From Pseudobdellovibrionaceae bacterium (GTDB lineage: Bacteria; Bdellovibrionota; Bdellovibrionia; Bdellovibrionales; Bdellovibrionaceae), in NCBI GenBank assembly GCA_016719575.1, contig JADJYV010000013.1:248001-312000 (forward strand): DNA of 64,000 nucleotides, given 5' to 3'. A program made the position numbers and the translations under genes. Of this stretch, positions 32,461 through 39,437 are shown piece by piece. The notes under the pieces are model-generated. The model saw only the letters and a list, made by a program, of their open reading frames with translations, made no database searches and was not told where the DNA came from. Positions within the stretch are counted from its first letter, which is position 1. Every line of letters starts with the position of its first letter.

Positions 32461-32582
32461 GTTGTTAGTTCCGCTCATTTATTTTTTTTTGCCAATCGAT
32501 TTCTTGCAGTTAACTCGGACTTGATTTTAGCGAAGTTCACTACTGACGTGCCCCACTTAAACGAGTTCAGAAAGTATGATAT

Positions 32583-32617
32583 ATTTTGGACGGAATTTTG
32601 GACGGAATTTTGGAGGA
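32583..32617 (+). repeat. Short tandem repeat, 12-bp unit, about three copies
   Basis: ATTTTGGACGGA occurs twice in direct succession (32583-32594 and 32595-32606), followed by ATTTTGGAGGA (32607-32617). The third, altered copy supplies the GGAGG ribosome site of the IS3-type orfA relic at 32621. Confidence 0.8.
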
Positions 32618-32620
32618 ATC

Positions 32621-32820
32621 GTGGCAAAAAGGAAGAAGTTTTCAGCCGAAGAGATTATCAACAAGCTAAGGCAAGTTGAGGTTCTTGTTTCAAAGGGGAC
32701 TAAAACCGACGAGGCTGTTCGTCAAATCGGAGTAACGTACCAGACCTTTCTAAGGTGGCGAAAAGAGTAAGGTGGCTTGAGATCAGACCAAGCAAAAAAA
32801 TATCGGTTAAAAAACTCATT
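32621..32820 (+). pseudogene. IS3-family transposase OrfA relic
   Basis: From a GTG with GGAGG 4 nt upstream, 49 codons encode a helix-turn-helix protein: KKFSAEEIINKLRQVEVLVS, then IGVTYQTFLRWRKE. This is the N-terminal DNA-binding part of IS3 OrfA. At the conserved tyrosine of RWRKEYGGLR the codon is TAA (32768-32770), and the frame then continues GGLRSDQAKKYRLKN, so a single nonsense change ended it. The OrfA leucine-zipper end is missing. A possible left IS end (TGACGTGCCCCAC) is at about 32543. Confidence 0.8.
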
Positions 32821-32952
32821 GAAAATTTCTATGTATCCGAGAGAAAAGCTTGTGCTTTAGTTGGGCAATCAAGATCCACGCAGCGAAGATCCTTCATTAA
32901 AAGGGCAATGAAGACGAGCTAGTCAGTGACATCTTAGCTCTTGCCACCAAGC
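32812..32952 (+). pseudogene. IS3-family transposase OrfB fragment
   Basis: Directly after the OrfA relic, another frame reads KKLIENFYVSERKACALVGQ then SRSTQRRSF, the N-terminus of IS3 OrfB (usual form VSERRACRALGQxRSTQR). It stops at 32920, but a +1 frame continues DELVSDILALATK, the next OrfB block. The catalytic DDE domain is absent. The following 230 bp up to the pilin gene is an open frame without start or similarity to OrfB. The element is dead. Confidence 0.78.
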
Positions 32953-33191
32953 TGGAATCATCAAAAGTTCCCGGGCACCTGCAAAAGTCCCTTGCTCGGT
33001 TCCGGATAAACTCATCAAATAATCAAAATCGGGGTCGGAGAGAGTCGGATAGTGTAAGAAGCTATCCCGAAAAAGGAGCCGATAGGGGCTTTGTTCTTCC
33101 TAACCCCGATAAACTTTGGAGCAAGTTTTGTGTGACACATTTTGAGAAGGCCCTAGTCTCTGTCACCAAATAATTATATAATAGGATCATC

Positions 33192-34007
33192 ATGAAAAAA
33201 TGCGGGTTCGTTGGTGCGGGAAAAGCTAGGGGTTTCTCATTAGTTGAGATGCTTCTGGCAATTGGAATTTCTGCGGTAGTTATGGGTGCAATGATTGCTT
33301 TGCAACTTCAACAGCTTCGTGAAGCGAACCATTTGTCAGATAAGCTCGCAACCTTAGACCTTGAGAAAACGCTAGTCACCGAACTGAGCGATGGATCGAC
33401 TTGTCAGTACATCCTAAATAATCCAACTCAATTAACCTTCAATTCGACGGCTCTCAGTCCGAGTAGTCCGCAGTATATGGCGCCGACTTTGCCGATCTAC
33501 TCTAAAGTTGTGGCCGGAGTTCCCGGGCCTGTTCTTGCGCAAGTCGGAAGTCCAGTATCTGGGCCCTCGGATAGCTTGAAAGTGGCTTCAATTAGGCTAA
33601 AGATTTTGTCAGGTGTTGGGAATATTTTTAAAGCCAATTGGGAGATTTCATTTTCTAATGTGAGCGGAATTAGAGCTATCAAGCCGATTACTGTTTCAAC
33701 TGTCTTGATTGCAGATGTTTCGATCCCGACCGCGGCGAAAGTTCTTTCGTGTTCGAGTAATAGACCTGTTTTTACAAACATAACCTACCACAGCTTTTGC
33801 AATACAGGAGTAGGGGGAGTCCAAATTGTGCCGATGCAACCCAATCGGATCTGTAATTTAAGTGCTGTAGATGATGATGTTGGGAATACCGTCGTTGGAA
33901 CAACTTATAAATGTATGGTTTCAAATAATGGAACCCACTGGATCGGTACGGCTGAGTTAGCATGTGGTCAGGTGTCCTGTATAGCCACGTGTTTTGATCT
34001 TTTATAG
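33192..34007 (+). CDS. Prepilin-type protein (type IV pilin / pseudopilin-like)
   Basis: 271 residues. A short basic leader ends in Gly-Phe: GKARGFSLVEMLLAIGISAV matches the prepilin peptidase site G|FSLVE, followed by the hydrophobic N-terminal helix. This is typical of minor pilins or type II secretion pseudopilins of the GspJ/PilW sort. The rest is Ser/Thr-rich with several cysteines near the C-terminus (CSSNRPV, ACGQVSCIATCFDLL). A perfect TATAAT is at 33177-33182, only 9 nt before the ATG, with TAGTCT 17 bp further up. It sits alone in the IS island with no other pilus gene. Confidence 0.78.
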   Translation: MKKCGFVGAGKARGFSLVEMLLAIGISAVVMGAMIALQLQQLREANHLSDKLATLDLEKTLVTELSDGSTCQYILNNPTQLTFNSTALSPSSPQYMAPTLPIYSKVVAGVPGPVLAQVGSPVSGPSDSLKVASIRLKILSGVGNIFKANWEISFSNVSGIRAIKPITVSTVLIADVSIPTAAKVLSCSSNRPVFTNITYHSFCNTGVGGVQIVPMQPNRICNLSAVDDDVGNTVVGTTYKCMVSNNGTHWIGTAELACGQVSCIATCFDLL

Positions 34008-34089
34008 AATGCCCATGGACCCTGCGGCCCCACCGTCTAAGACATAAGTTGGCCTCAAACGAGAGTTTCGGTTTTCAAAGTAGATTGTG

Positions 34090-34443
34090 TCAATTGGGGC
34101 GCCCCGCAGTGGCGATTTTTTTGTTTACTTTCTTATTGTGAGAAATTAACCAGCTGGCATCTTTCAGAGGATAACAAGGTCGAAGTTCGCTTGGCTGTAG
34201 CTTTAGTCTTTTGCGAGATTATGGCTGAAGTCGAGTTAGAATGTGGCCGAGAGGGCGCCAAAGAACCGTCGTATGGAGCAATGATGTCTCTGATCATCAG
34301 GGTCATGGCTTCGCAAGGCAAATTTTGTAGTGCAGCCTGCTCCCTTCCTCCGGAGGACAACCATCACAGACAAGAGGAGGCCCATGAAAGCCCTAAGAAC
34401 CCATGTTGCAGGTGTCGACGTCCACAAGGACGTGAAAAGCACC
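34090..34443 (+). mobile_element. IS110-family relic: left end plus transposase start
   Basis: The only coding part is the first 17 residues of an IS110 transposase (see 34384). Upstream, about 290 bp up to the pilin gene holds no gene. In IS110-group elements this end encodes the bridge RNA, so this stretch may be its relic. It contains the perfect palindrome TCCTCCGGAGGA at 34346-34357. The left boundary near 34090 is a guess; the right boundary is the junction with the TPR gene near 34435-34445. Confidence 0.5.
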
Positions 34444-34882
34444 CTCGCTCAACTAAATCATCACAATGCAGAGTCTCGAACTCTGCGAAGCGTTTGAAGG
34501 CCTCCGCGCTCTGACCTTTTAGGATATTGCAATATGTTAGTTCGTATAAATTGGCACCAACCGCAACGGAGTCAGATTTATCAACCATCATTTTTTCTCT
34601 GTGGTAAATTTCAAGAGCCACGTCCGGTTGGCCAGCATCACGTTCAACCATTCCAACTTGATGAAGGGCACGATGATTGCCAGTTCTTTCAAAATTTTCC
34701 ATCCAAATCAAATTGGCCTCATCAAACCTTTTTAGATCAACCAGGGCGTAAGCTTTGGCCCAGTTGATTCCATCAAAATCACTATTTATTTTTTCATTCG
34801 ATAGTGCTTGTTCGGCAAGAGTCAGAGCTTTTTGCGGAGACTCACCAAGGGCTGCATAAATTTGATCTATGATATCCATCAA
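34364..34882 (-). pseudogene. TPR-like protein truncated by IS110 DNA
   Basis: About 172 codons. The first 150 residues are helical repeats of TPR type (MDIIDQIYAALGESPQKALT, WAKAYALVDLKRFDEANLIW, HQVGMVERDAGQPDVALEIY, LTYCNILKGQSAEAFKRFAE). The last 25 residues (SRPCGRRHLQHGFLG onward) are antisense to the IS110 transposase start, so the native C-terminus was lost at about 34440. It begins 7 bp after the HEPN gene, which makes it the third gene of the MNT-HEPN operon. It may still fold as a short TPR protein. Confidence 0.65.
34384..34497 (+). pseudogene. IS110-family transposase N-terminal fragment
   Basis: ATG with GAGGAGG 3 nt upstream. The first residues, MKALRTHVAGVDVHKDV, are characteristic of IS110 transposases; GVDVHK carries the first acidic residue of the DEDD RuvC-like site. 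After codon 17 the frame enters unrelated DNA (KSTLAQLNHHNAESRTL), which is antisense to the TPR gene, and stops at 34497. The rest of the transposase (about 300 or more residues) is gone. Not functional. Confidence 0.72.
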
Positions 34883-34889
34883 GTCCTCT

Positions 34890-35288
34890 TCAGATTCTTT
34901 CAGCGGCCCATTTTACAAAGATTTTCCCAACTTCGATAGCCTCCAAGAGATCTTCTTTTTCAAGAACCTCTTCGCCGTCCAAATAGCGACGAATTGTAGC
35001 GTATTGAGTAAGTTCACCAACTCCCTGAGGAAGCTTATCTATAAACGAAGAGGGCAGCTCCGCCATGAGTAAATCAATATCGTGAGTCAATAAAACAGCC
35101 TCACCACGATGAATTTGAACTGCCTTAAGAGATTTCTCAATGCTCTGTTGCACATGGTATAAAATAGTTTCCGGGCGAGCCTTAGGGGCCATGGATAAAA
35201 TTTCCGCCGCGTAAAGGTCGTCCTGCGCTACTTTTAGAAGTTTTTGTGCGGTTTCTAATTTGAATTTTTGCTTGCGAACTTTAACCAT
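34890..35288 (-). CDS. HEPN-domain protein (toxin-type partner of MNT), module 1
   Basis: 132-residue helical protein of the HEPN superfamily. Family blocks: LLKVAQDDLYAAEILS, RPETILYHVQQSIEKSLKA and TLTHDIDLL-like HDIDLLMAELP. An R-x6-H arrangement (R...H in RPETILYH) sits where HEPN RNases have their catalytic pair, although the strict Rx4HxY motif is not evident. HEPN proteins next to minimal nucleotidyltransferases form toxin-antitoxin systems in which HEPN is an RNase. It overlaps the MNT gene by 8 bp and is followed by the TPR gene. Confidence 0.8.
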   Translation of the reverse strand: MVKVRKQKFKLETAQKLLKVAQDDLYAAEILSMAPKARPETILYHVQQSIEKSLKAVQIHRGEAVLLTHDIDLLMAELPSSFIDKLPQGVGELTQYATIRRYLDGEEVLEKEDLLEAIEVGKIFVKWAAERI

Positions 35289-35655
35289 GGAAACTCCAGG
35301 TCGGATAAATCTCTACTCCCTTCGATAGAATTTCTTCATCAACTGGATTTTCAGGATTTGGATTTTTAAATTCACTTTGATTGCGAAAAATAAAGTCGAC
35401 CGGAATTGAGATTGCCGTTCGTTGAAGATAAAACTTTTTACGAAAAGATTTTTTATCTACGTCATCTGGAAGTATTACAGCTAGGTCTATGTCAGAATAA
35501 GTTGCTGCCGTGTCCGCGGCAAAAGATCCAAAGACATAAATTTTCGCGTCTGAGCAGATGCTCGAAATGTCGGAGATAAGAATTTGAATCTCTTTAGAAA
35601 TATCAGCAAGACTCTGTTTTTCTGATTTATTCCATAGACGATCTGCTAGACTCAT
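35281..35655 (-). CDS. Minimal nucleotidyltransferase (MNT antitoxin type), module 1
   Basis: 124-residue nucleotidyltransferase. IYVFGSFAADTAATYSDIDL contains the GSx10DxD signature (GS, ten residues, DID) of MntA-type proteins, which inactivate HEPN toxins by AMPylation in studied systems. An N-terminal helix (LADRLWNKSEKQSLADISKEI) precedes it and IPVDFIFRN later supplies a third acidic residue. First gene of the minus-strand operon MNT-HEPN-TPR. The order (antitoxin first) is common for regulation in toxin-antitoxin modules. Confidence 0.83.
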   Translation of the reverse strand: MSLADRLWNKSEKQSLADISKEIQILISDISSICSDAKIYVFGSFAADTAATYSDIDLAVILPDDVDKKSFRKKFYLQRTAISIPVDFIFRNQSEFKNPNPENPVDEEILSKGVEIYPTWSFHG

Positions 35656-35797
35656 AATCTACCCCTTTCTACGATCATTTCACAGTATTTTAATCTCAAA
35701 GAAAAATCATCTGCTTTTGCTTAAGCGCAAGGCGCCATTCCTTTCTCTTTTGCGAGTTCCGCAGGAATTTGTAGCAACAACGAAGGCAAACGGCTAG

Positions 35798-35941
35798 TCA
35801 CGGCAAGTACTGGCCCGTCATTACGGACGGACTCTAAATGCCATTACTAACTACTGCCAGAGTATCAGGCGCAAGAATTTTGATCTTAATGGGCTGAGTG
35901 TAGAGGAAAAGGAGCAAATCAAATGGGCCTATCAAAATTGA
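35798..35941 (+). pseudogene. Possible gene 3' fragment without a start codon
   Basis: An open frame of 47 codons directly after a TAG, with no ATG, GTG or TTG start. It reads SRQVLARHYGRTLNAITNYC, then QSIRRKNFDLNGLSVEEKEQ and IKWAYQN. The composition is protein-like and the end looks natural, so it may be the tail of a gene whose front was deleted. Not recognised. Its last 19 bases overlap the start of the 52-residue frame at 35923. Confidence 0.25.
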
Positions 35942-36081
35942 TTTCTTTATCTCTTACTCTAGCATTTTTGGCTGGAGGAATTGGGAATTTACCTTGGGTT
36001 TTGAAACAAGTTAGAAAGGGTCAATTTGAATTGACACAAGAATCTAAAACTAGCAAACGGCCGAAGGCCGTGAAAATGTAG
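35923..36081 (+). CDS. Small 52-residue protein with one hydrophobic segment
   Basis: An ATG with AAAAGGAG 8 nt upstream, a good start. The N-terminal half is hydrophobic (GLSKLISLSLTLAFLAGGIG), then NLPWVLKQVRKG and a basic tail (SKTSKRPKAVKM). It could be an exported peptide or a single-pass membrane protein; the segment GGIGNLPWVLKQV faintly recalls a PQ-loop. It overlaps the tail of the fragment at 35798. No family can be named. Confidence 0.45.
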   Translation: MGLSKLISLSLTLAFLAGGIGNLPWVLKQVRKGQFELTQESKTSKRPKAVKM

Positions 36082-36086
36082 GTTAA

Positions 36087-36121
36087 TAAAAAAAGCCTTG
36101 AGATTTTTGAGGTCTCAAGGC
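36087..36121 (-). terminator. Rho-independent terminator of the 36174-36737 gene
   Basis: On the minus strand GCCTTGAGA (36121-36113) pairs with TCTCAAGGC (36103-36095), followed by a T run (complement of the A run 36087-36094). It lies 53 bp beyond the stop of the minus-strand gene. On the plus strand there is no T run, so it is directional. Confidence 0.85.
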
Positions 36122-36173
36122 CGATTCGATTTCACAAGATATTTGATGTATGCACAACTAGATAGCTAGAGAG

Positions 36174-36737
36174 TTACTTAACAGCAGAGGCGACACAACT
36201 GAATGCTGTATAGGCTGGATTTCGTTCACAATCAATTCTAAGCCGAAAACCATTTATCTTCTGTCCAGTCGATGGATGAGTAAGAGTTACTTGTTCTTGT
36301 GTGTTAAAAAATACTTTTGGACTAACACCGTTTCCAATTGTTTTGTACAAGATGCTAGCTAAGCTATTATCTTTAATTTCAGCAATAATAAATTCCGACA
36401 TAAAGCCATCATGCACACTTATGGAATCTGAAGTTGATAATTCGCTATTGAAAATTATTGAACATTGAGCCTTTTGGCCGACAGTAGAATTATTTGCAAA
36501 TTGCTCATAACAACCGATAGAAAATGCATACCTTACATCAAGAAAATTATAGTATTTGTGCACAAGTGGATAAGGTACAGTTTGGTCAATTTCTTCGCGG
36601 CGATACTCACTGTCGATTTTTGACAATTTTTTTGTAAGGCGAATCTGATCGGAGTCTGTTAGATTAATTTTTAAAGGCTCGGCAAACGAGATATTGCTTA
36701 AAAATAGTATCAAGCTTAGTAAAGTAAATTTAATCAT
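36174..36737 (-). CDS. Exported protein of unknown function
   Basis: About 187 residues. The ATG at 36737 is chosen because the signal peptide starts there (MIKFTLLSLILFLSNISFAE) and GGGGTG precedes it; a TTG four codons upstream is also open. The mature protein is polar with four cysteines (FSIGCYEQF, KAQCSIIF, RIDCERN, FSCVASAVK), suggesting two disulphides in the periplasm. It lies alone with its own terminator within the island. Its A+T content looks higher than that of neighbouring core genes, in keeping with transfer. No family recognised. Confidence 0.6.
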   Translation of the reverse strand: MIKFTLLSLILFLSNISFAEPLKINLTDSDQIRLTKKLSKIDSEYRREEIDQTVPYPLVHKYYNFLDVRYAFSIGCYEQFANNSTVGQKAQCSIIFNSELSTSDSISVHDGFMSEFIIAEIKDNSLASILYKTIGNGVSPKVFFNTQEQVTLTHPSTGQKINGFRLRIDCERNPAYTAFSCVASAVK

Positions 36738-36812
36738 AGTACACCCCAAAAAACTTTATTTACAGGTAACATAGAAAATATTATTTGCATAGCCTGGTAA
36801 GATCAATTTCAT

Positions 36813-36959
36813 GATTTTGACCTGGCCTTTTCCCAATTTAGTAAGACGAATTCGATAACGGAGGGTTTACATCGGAGAATGGATGAGATACAAAACCGGG
36901 CCTACGGAATGCATAATTTTGGAAATTTTAGAATCAGAGTGAAAGCATATTGTAGCTAA
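36813..36959 (+). pseudogene. ISL3-family transposase C-terminal fragment
   Basis: An open frame ending at TAA 36957-36959 reads FSKTNSITEGLHRRMDEIQN, then RAYGMHNFGNFRIRVKAYCS. This matches the C-terminus of ISL3 (DDE_Tnp_ISL3) transposases, typically N..TEGxNRKIKxIKRRAYGFRNFENFRLRVLxxC. The rest of the gene is missing upstream. The bases just after it (CCCCTACATTTGGGG, 36974-36988) look like a transposon end of that family. Non-functional relic. Confidence 0.72.
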
Positions 36960-37133
36960 CAGAAACACTGCCTGCCCCTACATTTGGGGAAGAACCCAGA
37001 AAAGCGTGTCGTCGTAGAGAAGTCAGGGATTATTTTCAGCTGATTTTGAACTAAAAAGTTGCCTAGAAATGAATGCGGCTACCGCCGCAAATGGATTGGT
37101 TCGTCTTTTTTACGTCGTACTTACTGAGCAATC

Positions 37134-37436
37134 TTAGACTTCAATTCTATTTTTCAGGACACTAGGCAGATAGCTTTTGGCCAGATCTTTTTCTTTTACA
37201 AGGTCAATTTTAAAAGGGAAATTTGACTCTTCAAAAAAATATTTGATGTGAACAATTTGAGATTCAATTTCCGTGTTTAATTCACCTTCGACTAATATAT
37301 CAATATCTGAAAAAGGATGATTTTTTCCAGTGGTTCGTGAACCAAATATATAGATTTTAAGACCTCTCTTTTTAAGAGGCCGAATTAGATTTTGATCTAA
37401 AAAAATAAACTCTGACTCTTTAAGGCCAAACTTCAT
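37134..37436 (-). CDS. Minimal nucleotidyltransferase (MNT), module 2
   Basis: 100-residue nucleotidyltransferase of the HI0073/MntA type. KIYIFGSRTTGKNHPFSDID contains GS, ten residues, DID (GSx10DxD), and FKIDLVKEKDL has the third acidic residue. Its start overlaps the HEPN gene by 4 bp (ATGA), so the two are translated together, with HEPN first, the reverse of module 1. The predicted role is to keep the HEPN partner inactive by nucleotidyl transfer; the pair may be a toxin-antitoxin system or addiction module. Confidence 0.83.
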   Translation of the reverse strand: MKFGLKESEFIFLDQNLIRPLKKRGLKIYIFGSRTTGKNHPFSDIDILVEGELNTEIESQIVHIKYFFEESNFPFKIDLVKEKDLAKSYLPSVLKNRIEV

Positions 37437-37819
37437 GAGGGTGACTGCTTTAATTTTTCCAGAAGTCTTTGAGAGTAAGGTAGAAAATTTAGAACTAATA
37501 AATAGACTCTTTTTGCGACATCCTCATCATAAGAGTGAGAAGTTTCGTTTCTTCCATCGATAAATTTGAGCCAAGCTTCGGCATCATCAACCAGGTTATT
37601 TCGAGCCATTTCACGAATGGCACTTTTCGCGGCCGAAGTGGTCGAGCCAAGAATTTTCATTGATGTTTTCCAACTCAACTCAATTGAGAACTCAAAGCGG
37701 TGAATAGCGGCGTCTCTAAAGGCTTTTTTTTCTGGTTCAGTTTTAGCGCATTGGTGAAGAGCGATCGCTTCTTCGAGAGATTTGATGGCTTTTTCTAATT
37801 CAAGAACCGATACGCCCAC
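37433..37819 (-). CDS. HEPN protein, HI0074 / nucleotidyltransferase-substrate-binding type, module 2
   Basis: 128-residue four-helix protein. FRDAAIHRFEFSIELSWKTS and RNETSHSYDEDVA are diagnostic for the HI0074 family. RNETSHSY is a complete R-x4-H-x-Y motif, the RNase and AMPylation-target signature of HepT-type toxins. It precedes the MNT gene by a 4-bp overlap. Different in type from the HEPN of module 1, so the two modules are not a simple duplication. It lies 25 bp from the 3' end of tRNA-Leu. Confidence 0.85.
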   Translation of the reverse strand: MGVSVLELEKAIKSLEEAIALHQCAKTEPEKKAFRDAAIHRFEFSIELSWKTSMKILGSTTSAAKSAIREMARNNLVDDAEAWLKFIDGRNETSHSYDEDVAKRVYLLVLNFLPYSQRLLEKLKQSPS

Positions 37820-37844
37820 GCTCTCGCTCCAGAAAAATTAAATT

Positions 37845-37927
37845 TGGTGCCCCGCGAGGGACTTGAACCCCCACGCTTGCGCACTAGATCCTAAGTCTAG
37901 CGTGTCTGCCAATTTCACCAGCGGGGC
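37845..37927 (-). tRNA. tRNA-Leu (anticodon UAG)
   Basis: 83-nt cloverleaf on the minus strand with the CCA end encoded. Acceptor stem GCCCCGC pairs with GCGGGGC; the anticodon stem-loop CTAGACTTAGGATCTAG shows TAG as the anticodon; the T arm has GGGGTTCAAGTCCC. The length and long D-loop/variable arm fit a class II leucine tRNA reading CUN codons. It follows gcvH by 13 bp and may share its transcript. The 3' end faces the accessory island. Confidence 0.95.
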
Positions 37928-37940
37928 ATGCGGTATTTAA

Positions 37941-38327
37941 TTATGCTTGAACGAGTTTTTTATAGTCAGGAGCACGCATTAGGTTTGCAAGCTCTTTCTC
38001 CGTATCCATTTCGATACGAATGAACCACCCCTCATTCATTGGGTCGTCATTTAATACTGAAGGATCGTCATTAAGTCCAGCATTGATTTCAATCACAGTG
38101 CCAGAAACGGGAGAGTATAAATCGCTGGCCGCTTTTACGGACTCAACAACGCCAAAGGTTTGTCCCTGAGTGACTTTTTGTCCCTCTTCAGGAAGTTCAA
38201 CATAAACAATCTCGCCCAATTGTTCTTGAGCAAACTCTGTGATGCCGACAGTAACGATATTTTCGTCAACCTGAGCCCACTCATGTTCTTTTGTGTAATA
38301 CAATTCTTCTGGGATATGAAATGCCAT
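37941..38327 (-). CDS. gcvH: Glycine cleavage system H protein
   Basis: 128-residue lipoyl carrier that shuttles the aminomethyl group between P, T and L proteins. The fold is complete: YYTKEHEWAQVDENIVTVGI, QLGEIVYVELPEEG, and the lipoylated lysine in VVESVKAASDLYSPVSG. It follows gcvT by 9 bp as the last protein gene of the minus-strand run. The lipoamide dehydrogenase (L protein) is not in the window. Confidence 0.97.
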   Translation of the reverse strand: MAFHIPEELYYTKEHEWAQVDENIVTVGITEFAQEQLGEIVYVELPEEGQKVTQGQTFGVVESVKAASDLYSPVSGTVIEINAGLNDDPSVLNDDPMNEGWFIRIEMDTEKELANLMRAPDYKKLVQA

Positions 38328-38336
38328 TGTTGGCTC

Positions 38337-39437
38337 CTATTTTGTTATGAAAGGCGTTTTGCAAACCTTGGCCTTCACTTTTCGACCACGGATATCGACT
38401 GCGAATTCAGTCCCCTCAGCTGCCAATTCCGAAGAAATATAGGCGATACCGATGGGTTCGTCCAGGGTGGGTGAGTGCGTCCCACTAGTTACCTTGCCAA
38501 TTTCTTTATTGTCAAAAGAAAACAAGGAGTAACCTTGTCTCGGAATCCCCTTGTCCAGCATCTTAAAACCAATGAGCTCCTTTTTTAAGCCGTCCTCTTT
38601 GACTTTTAACATAGGAATTTTGCCAATAAAGTCCTTTGCCGTCGGCTTAACGGCCCAACCGAGCTTAGCCTCATATGGATTCGTCGTGTCATCAATTTCG
38701 TGACCATAAAGCGACATCTTGTACTCAGTTCGAAGGGTGTCCCTTGCCCCTAAACCAATAGGTTGAACACCAAACTCATGTCCTTGGGCAAGGAGATCGC
38801 GCCAAAGTCCTGCAGCTCCCGGAGCCTCGATAAAGACTTCGCCGCCTCTTTCGCCAGTGTAGCCCGTAGTTGCAAAAATCGCCTTGTGCCCTTGGTAGTC
38901 AAAGCGATGGACTGCAAAACTTTTCATTTCACTGGCTTTGAAGCCAAACACCTTATCACAAAGAGCAAGGGCTTTGGGCCCCTGAATCGCAATTTGCCCC
39001 CAATAGGCAGATTCATTTGTGATATCGGCGCCTTTGTTGTTTTTTACCATCCAAGCAAAATCTTTGTCGGCATTTGAGGCATTCACGCAGACCAAATAGT
39101 CCTCATTTTTCTTTAAGCAATAGACGATAATATCATCCACCAAGCCGCCGCATTCATTCGGAAGCAGGCTATAGTGGGCTTCATTCTCGTTGAGTTTAGA
39201 TACATCATTGGTGGTTAGCCATTGCAAAGTTTCAAGCGCCTTAGGGCCACGGAAGCGAATCTCTCCCATGTGAGAAACATCAAATAAACCCACTTTGTTT
39301 CGAACATTGTCGTGCTCTTCGCGCAGTCCCTTGTATTGGACCGGCATCCACCAACCAGCAAAGTCAACCATACGGGCGCCAAGTTTGACGTGTTCTTCGG
39401 CGAGGGGCGTTTTTTTAATCGTTGCTGCCGTATCCAT
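38337..39437 (-). CDS. gcvT: Glycine cleavage system T protein (aminomethyltransferase)
   Basis: About 366 residues from the ATG at 39437, chosen because GGAGG lies 4 nt upstream (minus strand) and MDTAATIKKTPLAEEHVKLG is a normal N-terminus; the frame extends 14 codons further without a ribosome site. The enzyme transfers the methylene group from H-protein to tetrahydrofolate, releasing ammonia. Family blocks: MVDFAGWWMPVQYKG, GLFDVSHMGEIRF, YTGERGGEVFIEA, GLGARDTLRTEYKMSLYG and GKVTSGTHSPTLDEPIG. Overlaps the upstream Rsm22-like gene by 23 bp. Confidence 0.96.
   Translation of the reverse strand: MDTAATIKKTPLAEEHVKLGARMVDFAGWWMPVQYKGLREEHDNVRNKVGLFDVSHMGEIRFRGPKALETLQWLTTNDVSKLNENEAHYSLLPNECGGLVDDIIVYCLKKNEDYLVCVNASNADKDFAWMVKNNKGADITNESAYWGQIAIQGPKALALCDKVFGFKASEMKSFAVHRFDYQGHKAIFATTGYTGERGGEVFIEAPGAAGLWRDLLAQGHEFGVQPIGLGARDTLRTEYKMSLYGHEIDDTTNPYEAKLGWAVKPTAKDFIGKIPMLKVKEDGLKKELIGFKMLDKGIPRQGYSLFSFDNKEIGKVTSGTHSPTLDEPIGIAYISSELAAEGTEFAVDIRGRKVKAKVCKTPFITK

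Larger units (their letters stand above)
32461..37844. other. Accessory island with IS relics and two MNT-HEPN modules, ending at tRNA-Leu
   Basis: Lower coding density than the rest of the window, relics of IS3, IS110 and ISL3 elements, a truncated TPR gene, two toxin-antitoxin-type pairs and several small or broken frames. It ends at the 3' end of a tRNA-Leu gene, a common integration site. No integrase gene and no full direct repeat of the tRNA end were found by eye, so tRNA-targeted integration is only inferred. Confidence 0.6.

Noticed and set aside
34191..34514. 107-codon plus-strand frame
   Set aside because: It crosses the IS110 relic in a frame different from the recognisable transposase start, with a Cys/Arg/Pro-rich composition typical of a shadow frame.
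37845..37927. Direct repeat of the tRNA-Leu 3' end marking the far border of the island
   Set aside because: The best match seen (GGCGCCCCGCAG near 34098) is short and imperfect; not enough to call an attachment site.
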